Source: Pseudomonadota bacterium (GTDB lineage Bacteria; Pseudomonadota; Gammaproteobacteria; Steroidobacterales; Steroidobacteraceae). From it: 64,000 nt of DNA. The position numbers and the translations under genes were made by a program. The stretch is from the NCBI GenBank assembly GCA_016713725.1, contig JADJOO010000002.1, positions 124,001-188,000 of the forward strand, read 5' to 3'. The notes under the pieces were generated by a model. That model was not told the origin of the DNA, made no database searches, and saw only the letters and a list, made by a program, of their open reading frames with translations. Within the stretch, counting starts at the first letter, position 1. Each line of letters starts with the position of its first letter. This document shows, in pieces, positions 9,341 to 19,597 of the stretch.

Positions 9341-10318
9341 ATGAAGACCCCCGTCAACGTCGCCATCACCGGCGCCGCGGGCCAGATCGGCTACGCGCTT
9401 GCCTTCCGAGTGGCCTCGGGCCAGATGCTCGGTCCCGACCAGCCGGTCAACCTGCACCTGCTCGAGATCACGCCGGCCCTTGGCGCGCTGCAGGGCGTCA
9501 TGATGGAACTCAACGACTGCGCGTTCCCGACGCTGAACAGGATCGTCGCGACGGACGACGCGAAGGTTGCGTTCAAGGATTGCCACGCTGCGCTGCTCGT
9601 CGGCGCGCGTCCGCGCGGTCCCGGCATGGAGCGCAAGGACCTGCTGCTCGCCAATGCGCAGATTTTCTCGGCACAGGGCAAGGCTCTCGACGCCGTCGCT
9701 GATCGCAACGTGCGCGTGCTGGTCGTCGGCAACCCGGCGAACACCAACTCGCTGATCGCGATGAAGAACGCGCCAAGCCTGAGCCCCTCGCGCTTCACTG
9801 CGATGGTTCGTCTCGATCACAACCGTGCGCTCTCGCAGCTGGCGGAGAAGACGGGCACGCACGTGACCGATCTCAAGAAGGTGATCATCTGGGGCAACCA
9901 CTCTGCGACGCAGTATCCTGACCTGCATCACGCGACGGTTGCGGGCAAGCCTGCGCTGTCGCTGGTCGATCAAGCCTGGTATGCCAGCACGTTCATCCCC
10001 GTCGTGCAGCAGCGCGGCGCGGCAATCATCAAGGCGCGCGGCGCGTCGTCGGCCGCCTCGGCTGCGTCGGCCGCGATCGACCACATCCGCGACTGGGCGC
10101 TCGGTACGCCGGGCGATGACTGGGTCTCGATGGGCATTCCGTCGGACGGCAGCTACGGCATTCCGGAGGGCGTGATTTACGGCCTCCCGGTGACCTGCAG
10201 CGGCGGCAAATACGAGATCGTGCAGGGTCTCGCGATCAACGAGTTCAGCCGCGCGCGCATGGAGGCGACCCACAAGGAGCTGCTCGAGGAACGCGACGGG
10301 GTCAAGGACCTCATCTAG
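9341..10318 (+). CDS. mdh: Malate dehydrogenase
   Basis: A 325-residue NAD-dependent malate dehydrogenase of the larger (about 325-330 residue) type found in many proteobacteria. It oxidises malate to oxaloacetate in the TCA cycle, in the cytosol. The N-terminus carries the Rossmann glycine motif (VAITGAAGQIGYALA). Substrate-binding arginines are visible in ARPRGPGMERKDLL and in MVRLDHNRALSQLA, and the catalytic His is in the IIWGNHSATQYPDL segment. The ATG at 9341 follows an AGAGAA ribosome site. The gene is intact. Its TAG stop is part of a G-tract repeat, and an intrinsic terminator follows about 90 bases downstream. Confidence 0.97.
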   Translation: MKTPVNVAITGAAGQIGYALAFRVASGQMLGPDQPVNLHLLEITPALGALQGVMMELNDCAFPTLNRIVATDDAKVAFKDCHAALLVGARPRGPGMERKDLLLANAQIFSAQGKALDAVADRNVRVLVVGNPANTNSLIAMKNAPSLSPSRFTAMVRLDHNRALSQLAEKTGTHVTDLKKVIIWGNHSATQYPDLHHATVAGKPALSLVDQAWYASTFIPVVQQRGAAIIKARGASSAASAASAAIDHIRDWALGTPGDDWVSMGIPSDGSYGIPEGVIYGLPVTCSGGKYEIVQGLAINEFSRARMEATHKELLEERDGVKDLI

Positions 10319-10346
10319 GGGTTAGGGGTTAGGGGTTAGGGGTTAG
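10316..10346. repeat. Telomere-like tandem repeat, four TAGGGGT units, G-quadruplex motif
   Basis: Four exact copies of the 7-mer TAGGGGT plus a final TAG begin within the mdh stop codon. Four G4 tracts (10318-10342) separated by TTA satisfy the canonical intramolecular G-quadruplex pattern on the coding strand. The repeat has no coding role. Confidence 0.95.
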
Positions 10347-10407
10347 TCGGAGCGGCCTGCGGCCGCAACAGACGAAGTACCTGCCCTGCACGCCACGCTT
10401 GACCCAG

Positions 10408-10439
10408 CGGGCGATGGAAGCGATTCCGTCGCCCGTTTT
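10408..10439 (+). terminator. Intrinsic terminator downstream of mdh
   Basis: Arms CGGGCGA/TCGCCCG and an inner GGAA/TTCC, interrupted by one T-G wobble, close a GCGA loop, followed directly by TTTT. It lies about 90 bases after the mdh stop and before the promoter of the second efflux locus. Confidence 0.65.
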
Positions 10440-10504
10440 GCCAATCAATCCCGTGGTGCGTCCCGTAAGTAGAATTCAGAGCAGTCAACCTGCGGTCACG
10501 CCCG

Positions 10505-10534
10505 TTGACAATTGCAGAATGAACGTTCATTCTG
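10505..10534 (+). promoter_or_regulatory. Promoter with overlapping 20-bp TetR-type palindrome
   Basis: A consensus -35 TTGACA (10505-10510) is followed at 10515-10534 by a perfect palindrome with half-site CAGAATGAAC. The palindrome covers the spacer and -10 region, ideal for repression. AcrR/TtgR-like TetR proteins recognise such GAATGAAC-type symmetric sites. The regulator is probably the TetR gene at 16347-16951 that closes this locus. The operator is intact although the genes are not. Confidence 0.6.
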
Positions 10535-10596
10535 ATAGGCATCCCGGTCCGCGCACCGCCCTACGGGCCAGCACGACCCAAACCTGTCGAGGCCAC

Positions 10597-11764
10597 ATGT
10601 CATCGCCCAAGTTCGCGAATCACAGGGCTGTCTTTGTCGTCGTCGGCCTGACAGGAGTGGCGGCATGCGGCAGCCCGGAAAGCGCCCCTCAGGGCCGCGG
10701 CGCCATGCCCGTCACGGTCGTTACGCTCGCCACGGCGCCGGTCGTTCTCCACCGCGAATTGCCTGGACGCGTCTCACCCTTCCTGGTGGCCGAAGTGCGC
10801 CCGCAGGTCAACGGCATTATCGCCCGCCGCCTCTACACCGAAGGCGGACTGGTGCAGGCCGGGCAGCCGCTCTACCAAATCGACGATGCGACCTACCGGC
10901 AGACCACGAGAGCGCCGAAGCTGCGCCTGCGCGCGCGGAGGCGACCTGTAACACGCCAGCTCAACGCGCGGCGCAGCGCCGAGCTGGTCAAGATCAACGC
11001 GGTCAGCAAGCAGGATGACGAAAACGCCGCGGCCGCGTTGAAGCAGGGCGAAGCCGACGTTGCCGCTGCCGCGGCGGCTGTCCGCAGCGCGGAGGTCATC
11101 CTCGGCTACGCGCGCATCACGGCGCCGATCGACGGCCGCATCGGCAAGTCCTCCGTGACCCAGGGCGCGCTCGTCACGGCGAACCAGGACGCGCCGCTCG
11201 CAACGGTGCAACAGCTCGACCCCATCTACGTGGACCTGACGCAGTCGTGCGCCGAACTGCTGGCACTGCGCCGGGAACTGGCGGCGGGACGCTCGACGGC
11301 GCGCGACCTGCCGGTCGCGCTCGTGCTCGAGGACGGCACGCCTTCGATCGCACGACGGCAAGCTGGCGTTCTCGGACGTCAGCGTCGATCCGACGACCGG
11401 CAGCTTTGCGTTACGCGTCGTCGTCCCGAACCCCGAGCACATCCTGCTACCCGGCATGTACGTCCGCGCCATCGTCGGCACTGGAACCCGGCAGTCAGGC
11501 CTGCTCGTCCCGCAGCAAGGCATCGCGCGCGACCCGAAGGGCCACACGACCGCAATGGTCGTCGGCCAGGACGGCAAGGTGGAAGTGCGCCCGGTGCGCG
11601 TGAGCCAGGCGATCGGCGACAAATGGCTGGTCGAGGACGGCCTGGCTGCCGGCGACAAAGTGATCGTCGAGGGCCTGCAGAAAATCCAGCCGGGCGCGCC
11701 GTGCAAGCGACCGAGGCCGGGGCCCAGCCGCCAGCCGCTCCGCCGCCCCACACCGCAGCCGTAA
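10597..11764 (+). pseudogene. AcrA/MexA-like RND adaptor, multiply frameshifted
   Basis: The translation matches an AcrA-type adaptor: lipoprotein N-terminus with a GVAAC lipobox, LPGRVSPFLVAEVRPQV, YQIDDATY, ITAPIDGRIGKSSVTQGALV, the TVQQLDPIYVDLTQS block, and the C-terminal LVPQQGIARDPKGHTTAMVV and VSQAIGDKWLVEDGL. These blocks lie in different frames. I place breaks near 10904, 10950-10965, 11340-11350 and 11700, each one base in size, with no substitution nonsense codon needed. The corrected length of roughly 385 residues is normal. It would work with the pump and channel genes that follow, all similarly damaged. The ATG at 10597 starts the signal peptide; the end is uncertain because of the last shift. 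Confidence 0.75.
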
Positions 11765-11773
11765 GCGGCGCGC

Positions 11774-14700
11774 ATGGCACGCTTCTTCATCGACCGGCCG
11801 ATCTTCGCGTGGGTGATCGCGATCATCATCATGCTGGCCGGCGGCCTGGCGATCACGCAGTTGCCGATCTCGATGTACCCGGACATCGCGCCGCCCGCGG
11901 TGACGATCCGCGCGTCCTATCCCGGCGCCTCGGCCAAGGTCGTCGAAGACTCGGTGACGCAGATCATCGAGCAGAACATGAAGGGGCTCGACGGCCTCAT
12001 CTACATCTCGTCGAGCAGCGAGGCCTCGGGTAACGCGTCGATCACGCTCACGTTCGAATCCGGCACCGACCCGGATATCGCCCAGGTCCAGGTGCAGAAC
12101 AAGCTGCAGCTGGCGATGCCCTCGCTGCCGCAGGAAGTGCAGCGCCAGGGCGTCAACGTGACCAAGTCGCGCAGCGGCTTCCTGCATGATCGTCGGCTTC
12201 GTCTCGACCGACGGCAGCATGGCTCGCAGCGACATCGCAGACTACGTCATTGCGAACGTGGTGGATCCCCTGAGCCGCGTCGAAGGCGTCGGCACGATCC
12301 AGGTGTTCGGCTCGCCGTACGCGATGCGAATCTGGCTCGACCCGAACAAGCTCGTCACCTACGACCTCACGACGGCGGACGTCATCACGGCGGTGCAGGC
12401 CCAGAACGCCCAGGTCACGATCGGCCAGCTCGGCGGCGCGCCCGCGGTCGAGGGCCAGCAGCTCACGGCCACCATCAGCGCGCAGGAGCGCATGCAGACG
12501 CCAGAGCAGTTCAGCAACGTCATCGTGCGCAGCAACGCCGACGGCTCGGTGCTCAAGCTCGGCGACGTCGCCCGCGTCGAGATCGGGGCCGAAACCTACG
12601 AATTCGTCAGTCGCTACAACCGGCAGCCGGCGAGCGGCGTGGCGATCTCGCTGGCGACCGGCGCCAACGCGCTCGCGACAACCAGGGCCGGCAGGCGGCG
12701 CTGGACGCAGCTGAGGCCGTTCTTCCCGCCGGCCTGAAGGCGGTCGTCCCGTTCGACACCACGCCGTTCGTCCGCGCCTCGATCACGGAAGTCATCAAGA
12801 CGCTGGTCGAGGCGATCGTGCTCGTGTTCCTGGTCATGTACCTGTTCCTGCAGAACCTGCGCGCGACGCTGATCCCGACGATCGCGGTGCCCGTGGTGCT
12901 GCTCGGCACGTTCGGCGTGCTCGCCATGCTCGGGTACTCGATCAACATGCTGACGATGTTCGCGATGGTGCTGGCGATCGGGCTGCTGGTCGACGACGCC
13001 ATCGTCGTGGTGGAGAACGTAGAGCGCCTGATGAGCGAGGAGGGCCTGTCGCCGCTCGAGGCGACGCGCAAGTCGATGGACCAGATCACCGGCGCGCTGG
13101 TCGGCATCGGGCTCGTGCTCGCGGCCGTCTTCGTGCCGATGGCTTTCCTCGGCGGCTCGACCGGCGTCATCTACCGGCAGTTCTCGGCGACCATCGTCTC
13201 GGCCATGGCGCTCTCGGTGCTGGTCGCCATCGTCCTGACGCCGGCGCTGTGCGCGACGCTGCTGAAGCCTGTGCGCAAGGGCGAGCACCACGCCGAGACG
13301 GGCTTCTTCGGGTGGTTCAACGGCACGTTCGAGCGCAGCAGCGCAAGCTACCGCAGGAGGGCGTGCGCGGCATCCTCGGCCGCAGCGGGCGCTTCATGGC
13401 GTCTTCGCGGCCCTGCTGGCCTGATGGGCCTGCTGTTCGCGCGGCTGCCCAGCGCATTCCTGCCGGCGGAGGACCAGGGCACCATCCTCGCCCAGTGATC
13501 GCGCCGGTCGGCGCGACCCAGCAGCGCACCCTGCAGTCGATCGAAAAGGTCGAACAGCATTTCCTCGAGGGCGAGAAGAGCGGCGGTCAAGGCCGTGTTC
13601 GCGGTGCAGGGGTTCAGCTTCGGTGGCGGCGGGCAGAACACCGGCGTCATCTTCGTCAACCTGAAAGACTGGAGCGAGCGCAAGTCGCCAGACCTGCACG
13701 CCGATGCGATTGCCGGGCGCGCGATGGCGGGACTGTCGCAGATCAAGGACGCCTTCGTCTTCGCGTTCGTGCCGCCGCCGATACCCGAACTCGGCCTGTC
13801 AGCGGGTTTGCCTTTTTCCTGAAGGACAACGCGGGGCTCGGCCACGACGCGCTGGTGGCGGCGCGCAACCAGTTCCTCGGCATGGCGGCGCAGAGCAAGC
13901 TGCTCGCCAACGTCCGTCCCAACGGGCAGGAAGACATGCCGCAATTCCACATCGACGTCGACATGCAGCGGGCCGTCGACGCTCGGGCTGGCGACGGCCG
14001 ACATCAATTCGACGCTCTCCGCGGCCTGGGGCGGCCAGTACATCGACGATTTCGTCGACCGTGGTCGCGTCAAGCGCGTCTACATGCAGGCGGATGCGCC
14101 GTTTCGCATGACACCGGACGACTTCAGGCTCTGGTCGGTGCGCAACGCCGAAGGACGCATGGTGCCGTTCTCGGCCTTCGCCACGTCGCGCTGGACTTAC
14201 GGTTCGCCACGGCTCGAGCGCTACAACGGCGTGTCGGCGACCGAGATCCAGGGCGAGGCGGCGGCTGGAGTCAGCACGGGCGAGGCCATGGCCGAAGTCG
14301 AACGACTGGTCGCGCAGCTGCCAGCGGGACTGGGCGTCGAGTGGACGGCCTGTGTCCTACCAGGAGCGGCAGGCGGGCTCGCAGACGCCCCTGCTCTACG
14401 CACTGTCGCTGCTGATCGTCTTCCTGTGCCTCGCTGCGTTGTACGAAAGCTGGTCGATCCCGACGGCAGTGCTGATGGTGGCGCCGCTCGGCATCCTCGG
14501 CGCGACCCTGGCCAGCACCCTGTTCGGCCTTCACCGTGACGTATATTTCCAGGTGGCGATGCTCACCACTGTCGGCCTCACGAGCAAGAACTCGATCCTG
14601 ATCATCGAGTTCGCCAAGCGGAACCTGGAGCACGGCATGGAGCTGGTCGAGGCGACGATGCAGGCCGTGCGGGTCCGGTTGCGCCCGATCCTGATGACCT

Positions 14701-14893
14701 CGCTGGCGTTCGGATTCGGCGTGCTGCCGCTTGCGATCGCGACCGGCGCCGGCTCAGGCGCGCAGCGCGCGATCGGAACCGGCGTGCTCGGTGGCATGAT
14801 CGTCGGCACCGTGCTCGGCATTTTCTTCATCGCTGTTCTTGTGTGATTCCTGCTGTTCTTCGTCGCGATGCGAACGCCGTTCTGCAGGAATTC
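11774..14893 (+). pseudogene. AcrB/MexB-like RND pump, broken by about ten one-base frameshifts
   Basis: The product starts MARFFIDRPIFAWVIAIII, the hallmark of HAE1 (AcrB-type) pumps, and all major blocks of a roughly 1040-residue protein are present. These include the TM4 motif GLLVDDAIVVVENVERL, the LPSAFLPAEDQG segment, NAGLGHDALVAARN, and TM10-12 with GLTSKNSILIIEFAK and AIGTGVLGGMIVGTVL. They switch frame near 12185 (an extra C), 12680, 13355, 13400-13420, 13494, 13583, 13810, 13980, 14345 and close to the end at 14840-14850. Key proton-relay residues are intact. All lesions are one-base indels, which suggests poor sequence quality or very recent decay; an old pseudogene would also show missense and nonsense changes. 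The pump should export hydrophobic drugs, detergents or solvents. Confidence 0.8.
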
Positions 14894-16350
14894 ATGCGTA
14901 GGCGAACGATGCCCGGCGCTCGTGTCCATTGGTCGCTGGCTGCTCGCGGCGGCGATCGGGCGCGCTGCGGCATGCCTGGAACCCGCGCTGCCCGGAGGCG
15001 CGCCCGCCGATTCCGGCGGAGTGGCCGTTGCCGGCGACGACACAGCCACGGCCACGGCTGCCGGGGTCGCAACGCAAGCGTCAGGGGCACCGCAAGCCGC
15101 GGCTGACATCGGCTGGCGTGAGTTCTTCGCCGACCCCAACCTCGAGGAAGTGATCGCCCACGCGCTCGCCAACAATCGCGACTTGCGGGTGGCCGTGCTC
15201 AACGTCGAACGGGCGCGCGCCCTTTACCGCATCGAGCGGGCGGACCGTGTGCCGTCCATCGGGGCGACCGCTGGAATGGTCCGTACGGGCGGCGACGCTC
15301 CCACCACCGAGTTATTCACAGCGGGCGTCGGCATCACCGAGTTCGAGCTTGACCTGTTCGGTCGCGTGCGCAACCTGAGCCAGGCGGCCCTGCAGCAGTA
15401 CTTCGCGCAGGAAGAATCGCGACGCAGCGCGCAACTGACGCTGATCGCGGAGGTCGCTAACGCATACCTGGCGCTCGCGGCGGACCGGGAACAGTTGCGC
15501 GTCGCGCAACTGACGCTCGCGACCCGCGAAGAATTCCATGCACTGACGCAGAAGCGACATGAGCTCGGCGCGGTCTCCGGGCTCGACCTCGCTCAGTCCC
15601 GCACCTTGGTCGAGAACGGCACGCGCAGACGCCGCCCGCCTATGCGGGCCAGGTCGCGCAGACCGCCAACGCGCTGACTTTACTGGTCGGCGCTCCGGTC
15701 GGGATCCGACCAATGCTGCCGAGCGGCTTTGCGAGTCCTGCCACGGGCCTCGCGCCCCTGCCGGCAGGCCTGCCCTCCGAAGTGCTGCTGCGACGTCCGG
15801 ACGTGCTGGCGGCGGAGCACGTGCTGCGCGCCGCGAATGCGAACATCGGCGCCGCACGCGCGGCTTTCTTCCCGTCGATCAAGCTCACCGGCTCCGTCGG
15901 ATCCGTCGAGTGCCGAGTTGTCAGGCCTGTTCGACGGCGGGGCACGGAGGTCTGGGCTTCACGCCCCAGGTCCGAACCTGCCGATCTTCGAGGGGCGGCC
16001 GCCTGGCGCCCGAAGGTCGCCCGCAGGCCGATCGCGATATCGCACTGGCGCAGTACGAGAGGCGATCCAGGCTGGGTTCCGCGACGTCGCGGACGCGCTG
16101 GCGCTCACCTCGACCCTGGCGGAACAGCGCGCCGCGTTGCAAGCGCTGGTCGACGCGGCAACTGAGGGGGACCAGCTGGCGCAGGCCCGGTTCAAAGCGG
16201 GCCGCGACAGCTACCTGGTGCGGCTCGAATCGCAGCGCACCCTCTACGTTGCCGAGCAGGCACTGATTTCGACGCGGCTCGCCGAGCAGTCGAATCGGGT
16301 CACTGCTGTACAAGGTGCTCGGCGGCGGCTGGCAGGAGGGAACACCATGA
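14894..16350 (+). pseudogene. OprM/NodT-type outer-membrane lipoprotein, frameshifted
   Basis: Recognisable OprM-family blocks occur in order: a lipoprotein signal around LLAAAIG with a Cys, GWREFFADPNLEEVIAHALA, NRDLRVAVLNVERARA, the FELDLFGRVR motif, VANAYLALAADREQL, LLRRPDVLAAEHVLRAANA, IGAARAAFFPSIKLTGS, and FRDVADALALTSTLAEQ. Breaks fall in the first 200 bases, near 15620, near 15910-16060 and at about 16305. With correction the gene ends LYKVLGGGW and stops at 16348-16350, overlapping the ATG of the TetR gene. It is the dedicated outer-membrane channel of the AcrAB-like pump just upstream, equivalent to a MexAB-OprM order. Confidence 0.72.
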
Positions 16351-16951
16351 ACGCACAAGTGGTTCCGGGCTCGAGTTCGCGCGCGGATGCCCAGCGCGAC
16401 CGAATCCTGTGCGCGGCCCTGAAGTGCTTCATCGAACACGGTTTCACGCGGCCAGCATGGCGAACATCGCTGCAGCGGCGCAGATGAGCGCCGGCCTCAT
16501 GTACCGTTATTTCGAGAACAAGAGCGCAATCGTCAGGGCCATCGTCGAACGCCAGTTGCAGGATGGGCGCGCGCAGATCGAGCAGCTGCACTCGTCAGCG
16601 GACTTCGCTACGAGGCATCCTGGCAGACATTGACCGCCTGTGGCTCGGCCGGACCGGGCGTGATGAATCCGGCCCTTTTCCTCGAGATGAGCGTCGAAGC
16701 GACGCGCAATCCGCTACTGGCCGCGCCCTGCGCTCGTTCGATGCCGGCATCTGCGCATGGCACTGCAGGCGTGGCTGGACCGAGGATCGCGAGCTGGGCG
16801 GCTGCGGACTCGCCCTGGGGTGCGCAGCGACGCGGGCGCGCTCGTTTGCAATGCTTCATCCAATGGGTTGGTGCTACGATCGGGACGTGATCGAGCAAAC
16901 GTCGACCGGGTAACATTGCGGTCAACGGTGCCGGAACACGCGATCGCCTGA
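16347..16951 (+). pseudogene. TetR/AcrR-family regulator of the second efflux locus, frameshifted
   Basis: The helix-turn-helix is visible in two frames (RILCAALKCFIEHGF, then SMANIAAAAQMSAGLMYRYFENKSAIVRAI). The ligand domain continues in other frames (ILADIDRLWL, MNPALFLEMSVEATRNPL, MALQAWLDRG), ending at a TGA at 16949-16951. That gives about 200 residues, the usual TetR length. At least three one-base shifts are needed (near 16450, 16600 and 16640-16760). The ATG overlaps the OprM-like stop (ATGA). It would be the repressor acting at the 20-bp palindrome at 10515-10534. Confidence 0.65.
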
Positions 16952-17062
16952 CCAGGTAGTCCCGGCCGCCATCACCCGGATATTGCGGCGACGCAGCAAA
17001 CGGATGCATAGTCGGGTCTCTGGCAGGGCATTTCGCCCCGCTCCACTGCAAGGAACGCAGCA

Positions 17063-19552
17063 GTGATTACCGCTCTCTGGCTCCTGATTCTCGTCGGCGG
17101 CGCCCTCTATCTCACCTACCAGCGCGTGTCGCTGCGCGCGGCGACGCTGGCTGCCGGCATCGTCCTCGTCACCTATTCGGTCACTCGTGCACCCGCGACG
17201 CCGTGGCTCCTGACGTTGTGGCTCCTGTTCGGCGCAATGGCTCTGCTCAACGTCGACGCTTTCCGGCTGCGCTTCATCACCAGGCCGTTCCTGAAGACAT
17301 ACCGCCGCATGCTGCCGACGATGTCGGACACGGAACGCGAGGCGCTCGAAGCCGGCACCGTGTGGTGGGACGGCGAACTGTTCACGGGCCGCCCCGACTG
17401 GAACAAGCTCCTGTCGGCGCAGGCGCCCAGGCTGACGGCCGACGAGCAGGCGTTCATCGACGGCCCGTGCGAGGAACTCTGCCGCATGATCGACGACTGG
17501 GACATCACCCACCGTCGCGCCGACCTGCCGCCCGAAGTCTGGGACTTCCTGAAGAAGAAGGGCTTCTTCGCGATGATCATCCCGAAGCGGTACGGCGGCC
17601 TCGAGTTCTCCGCCTACGCGCACTCCTGCGTGCTGGTGAAACTGGCGAGCCGCAGCGCGACGGTGTCGTCCACCGTGGCCGTGCCGAATTCGCTCGGCCC
17701 CGGCGAACTGCTGCTGCATTACGGCACCGAGGAGCAGAAGAATCATTACCTGCCGCGACTCGCCCGCGGCGAAGACGTGCCCTGCTTCGCGCTCACGGGG
17801 CCGCGCGCCGGCTCCGATGCGGCATCGATTCCCGACACGGGCGTCGTCTGCCGTGGCGTTTACGATGGCGCGGAAGTGCTCGGCCTGCGCCTAAATTTCT
17901 CGAAGCGCTACATCACGCTCGCGCCGATCGCGACCGTGGTGGGCCTGGCCTTCAAGCTGTACGACCCCGACCGGCTGCTCGGCGGCGACAGGACCGACTA
18001 CGGCATCACGTGCGCGCTGATTCCTCGTGATACGCCGGGGCTTGTAATCGGCCGCCGACACTTCCCGCTCAACGTCCCGTTTCAAAACGGGCCGTTGTCC
18101 GGCAGGGACGTGTTCGTACCGCTCGACTGCATCATCGGCGGGCCGAAGATGGCGGGCCAGGGCTGGCGCATGCTGGTCGAGCAGCTGTCCGTGGGCCGCT
18201 GCATCTCGCTGCCGTCGAATGCAGCCGGCGGCGCGAAGGCTGGCATTTTTGCATCGGCTGCGTATGCGCGCATCCGCAAGCAGTTCAACCAGCCGGTCGG
18301 TAAGTTCGAGGGCGTCGAGGCCGCGCTCACGCGCATGGCGGGCGCTGCGTACATCGTCGACGCGGCGCGTTCCGTGACGACCGGCGCGATCGACGGCGGC
18401 GAGAAGCCGTCCGTACCGGCCGCGATGCTGAAGTACCACTGCACGGAACTGGCCCGCCAGGTCGCGAACGACGCGATGGACGTGCACGGCGGCAAGGGCA
18501 TCTGCCTCGGGCCGAAGAACTACCTCGGTCGCGGCTATCAAGTGGTGCCGGTCGCCATCACGGTCGAAGGTGCAAACATCCTCACTCGCAGCCTGATGAT
18601 CCTCGGCCAGGGCGCGATCCGCTGCCATCCGTACGTGCTCAAGGAGATGAACGCGGCCAAGGTGAAGGACAAGCGCAGGAGCCTGCGCGAATTCGACAAG
18701 GCGCTGTTCGGCCACATCGGCTACACGCTGTCGAATGCCGCGCGCTCGTTCGTGATGGCTGCCACGTTCGCGCGGTTCTCGGATGCGCCGGACACCGGCT
18801 CGACGCGCCGGTACTACCAGCACATCAACAAGTTCAGTGCGCAGTTCGCCTTCGCGACGGACATGGCAATGCTGACGCTCGGCGGCTACCTGAAGCAGAA
18901 GGAGCACCTCTCGGCGCGCCTCGGCGACGTGCTGTCGTCGCTGTACATGGCCTCGATGGTGCTGAAGCACTATGAGAACCAGGGCCGGCCGGAGGCGGAT
19001 CTGCCGCTGGTCGAGTGGAGCTGCCGAACGCTGCTCTACAAGGCGCAGGAACAGCTGCACGACTTCCTGCGCAACTTCCCGAACCGCTTCATCGCCGGCG
19101 CGATGCGGCTCGTCGTCTTCCCGCGCGGACGCACGTACTTCGCTGCCAGCGATCGCCTCGGCCGCGCAATCGTCGAACCGCTGATGATGCCGAGCGCGAC
19201 ACGCGATCGGCTGGCGTGGGGCATCTACCGCACGGTCGAGCCCGGTAACGCGATCGGCCTGCTGCAGGAAGCGCTCGAGCTGTCCGTCGCCACCGAACCG
19301 CTGGAGAAACGCATCCGCGTCGAAGGCGTGAAGACGGGCCTCATCACGGCGCTGGATCTGCCCGGACAGATCGAGCAGGCGCTGGCGAGCGCGCTCATCA
19401 ATGCCGCTGAAGCCACGCTGCTGCGCGAGTTCGATCGGAAGGTGATGGACATCATCAACGTCGATGATTTCAGCGGCGACGAACTGATGGCAGGCGTGCA
19501 GGCGGGGCCGAAGGAATCTGGCGAGGGCGCGACGAGATTGCAGGTGGCCTGA
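17063..19552 (+). CDS. fadE: Acyl-CoA dehydrogenase, FadE type
   Basis: An 829-residue protein matching the long, membrane-associated FadE of beta-oxidation, which introduces the first trans-2 double bond into fatty acyl-CoA using FAD. Two N-terminal hydrophobic segments (LWLLILVGGALYLTYQ and ATPWLLTLWLLFGAMALLN) are followed by the ACAD N-terminal, middle (CFALTGPRAGSDAASIPD) and C-terminal domains (VGKFEGVEAALTRMAGAAY, MDVHGGKGICLGPKNYLGR), then the FadE-specific C-terminal extension. The GTG start at 17063 has AAGGAA ten bases upstream. The gene is intact and single, between the ruined efflux regulator and a convergent CcdA gene. A FadR-type site was not recognised. Confidence 0.93.
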   Translation: MITALWLLILVGGALYLTYQRVSLRAATLAAGIVLVTYSVTRAPATPWLLTLWLLFGAMALLNVDAFRLRFITRPFLKTYRRMLPTMSDTEREALEAGTVWWDGELFTGRPDWNKLLSAQAPRLTADEQAFIDGPCEELCRMIDDWDITHRRADLPPEVWDFLKKKGFFAMIIPKRYGGLEFSAYAHSCVLVKLASRSATVSSTVAVPNSLGPGELLLHYGTEEQKNHYLPRLARGEDVPCFALTGPRAGSDAASIPDTGVVCRGVYDGAEVLGLRLNFSKRYITLAPIATVVGLAFKLYDPDRLLGGDRTDYGITCALIPRDTPGLVIGRRHFPLNVPFQNGPLSGRDVFVPLDCIIGGPKMAGQGWRMLVEQLSVGRCISLPSNAAGGAKAGIFASAAYARIRKQFNQPVGKFEGVEAALTRMAGAAYIVDAARSVTTGAIDGGEKPSVPAAMLKYHCTELARQVANDAMDVHGGKGICLGPKNYLGRGYQVVPVAITVEGANILTRSLMILGQGAIRCHPYVLKEMNAAKVKDKRRSLREFDKALFGHIGYTLSNAARSFVMAATFARFSDAPDTGSTRRYYQHINKFSAQFAFATDMAMLTLGGYLKQKEHLSARLGDVLSSLYMASMVLKHYENQGRPEADLPLVEWSCRTLLYKAQEQLHDFLRNFPNRFIAGAMRLVVFPRGRTYFAASDRLGRAIVEPLMMPSATRDRLAWGIYRTVEPGNAIGLLQEALELSVATEPLEKRIRVEGVKTGLITALDLPGQIEQALASALINAAEATLLREFDRKVMDIINVDDFSGDELMAGVQAGPKESGEGATRLQVA

Positions 19553-19597
19553 GAACGACCGCCTGCGTTCGTACCGCAACGCTCTCTTGCCTGCCCC

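Noticed and set aside
10316..10346. CRISPR-like or integration repeat
   Set aside because: Seven-base units without spacers and no Cas or integrase gene nearby; it is a simple tandem repeat.
17891..19579. 562-codon minus-strand open frame
   Set aside because: Antisense to fadE; no recognisable motifs and no ribosome site; fadE is clearly the real gene.
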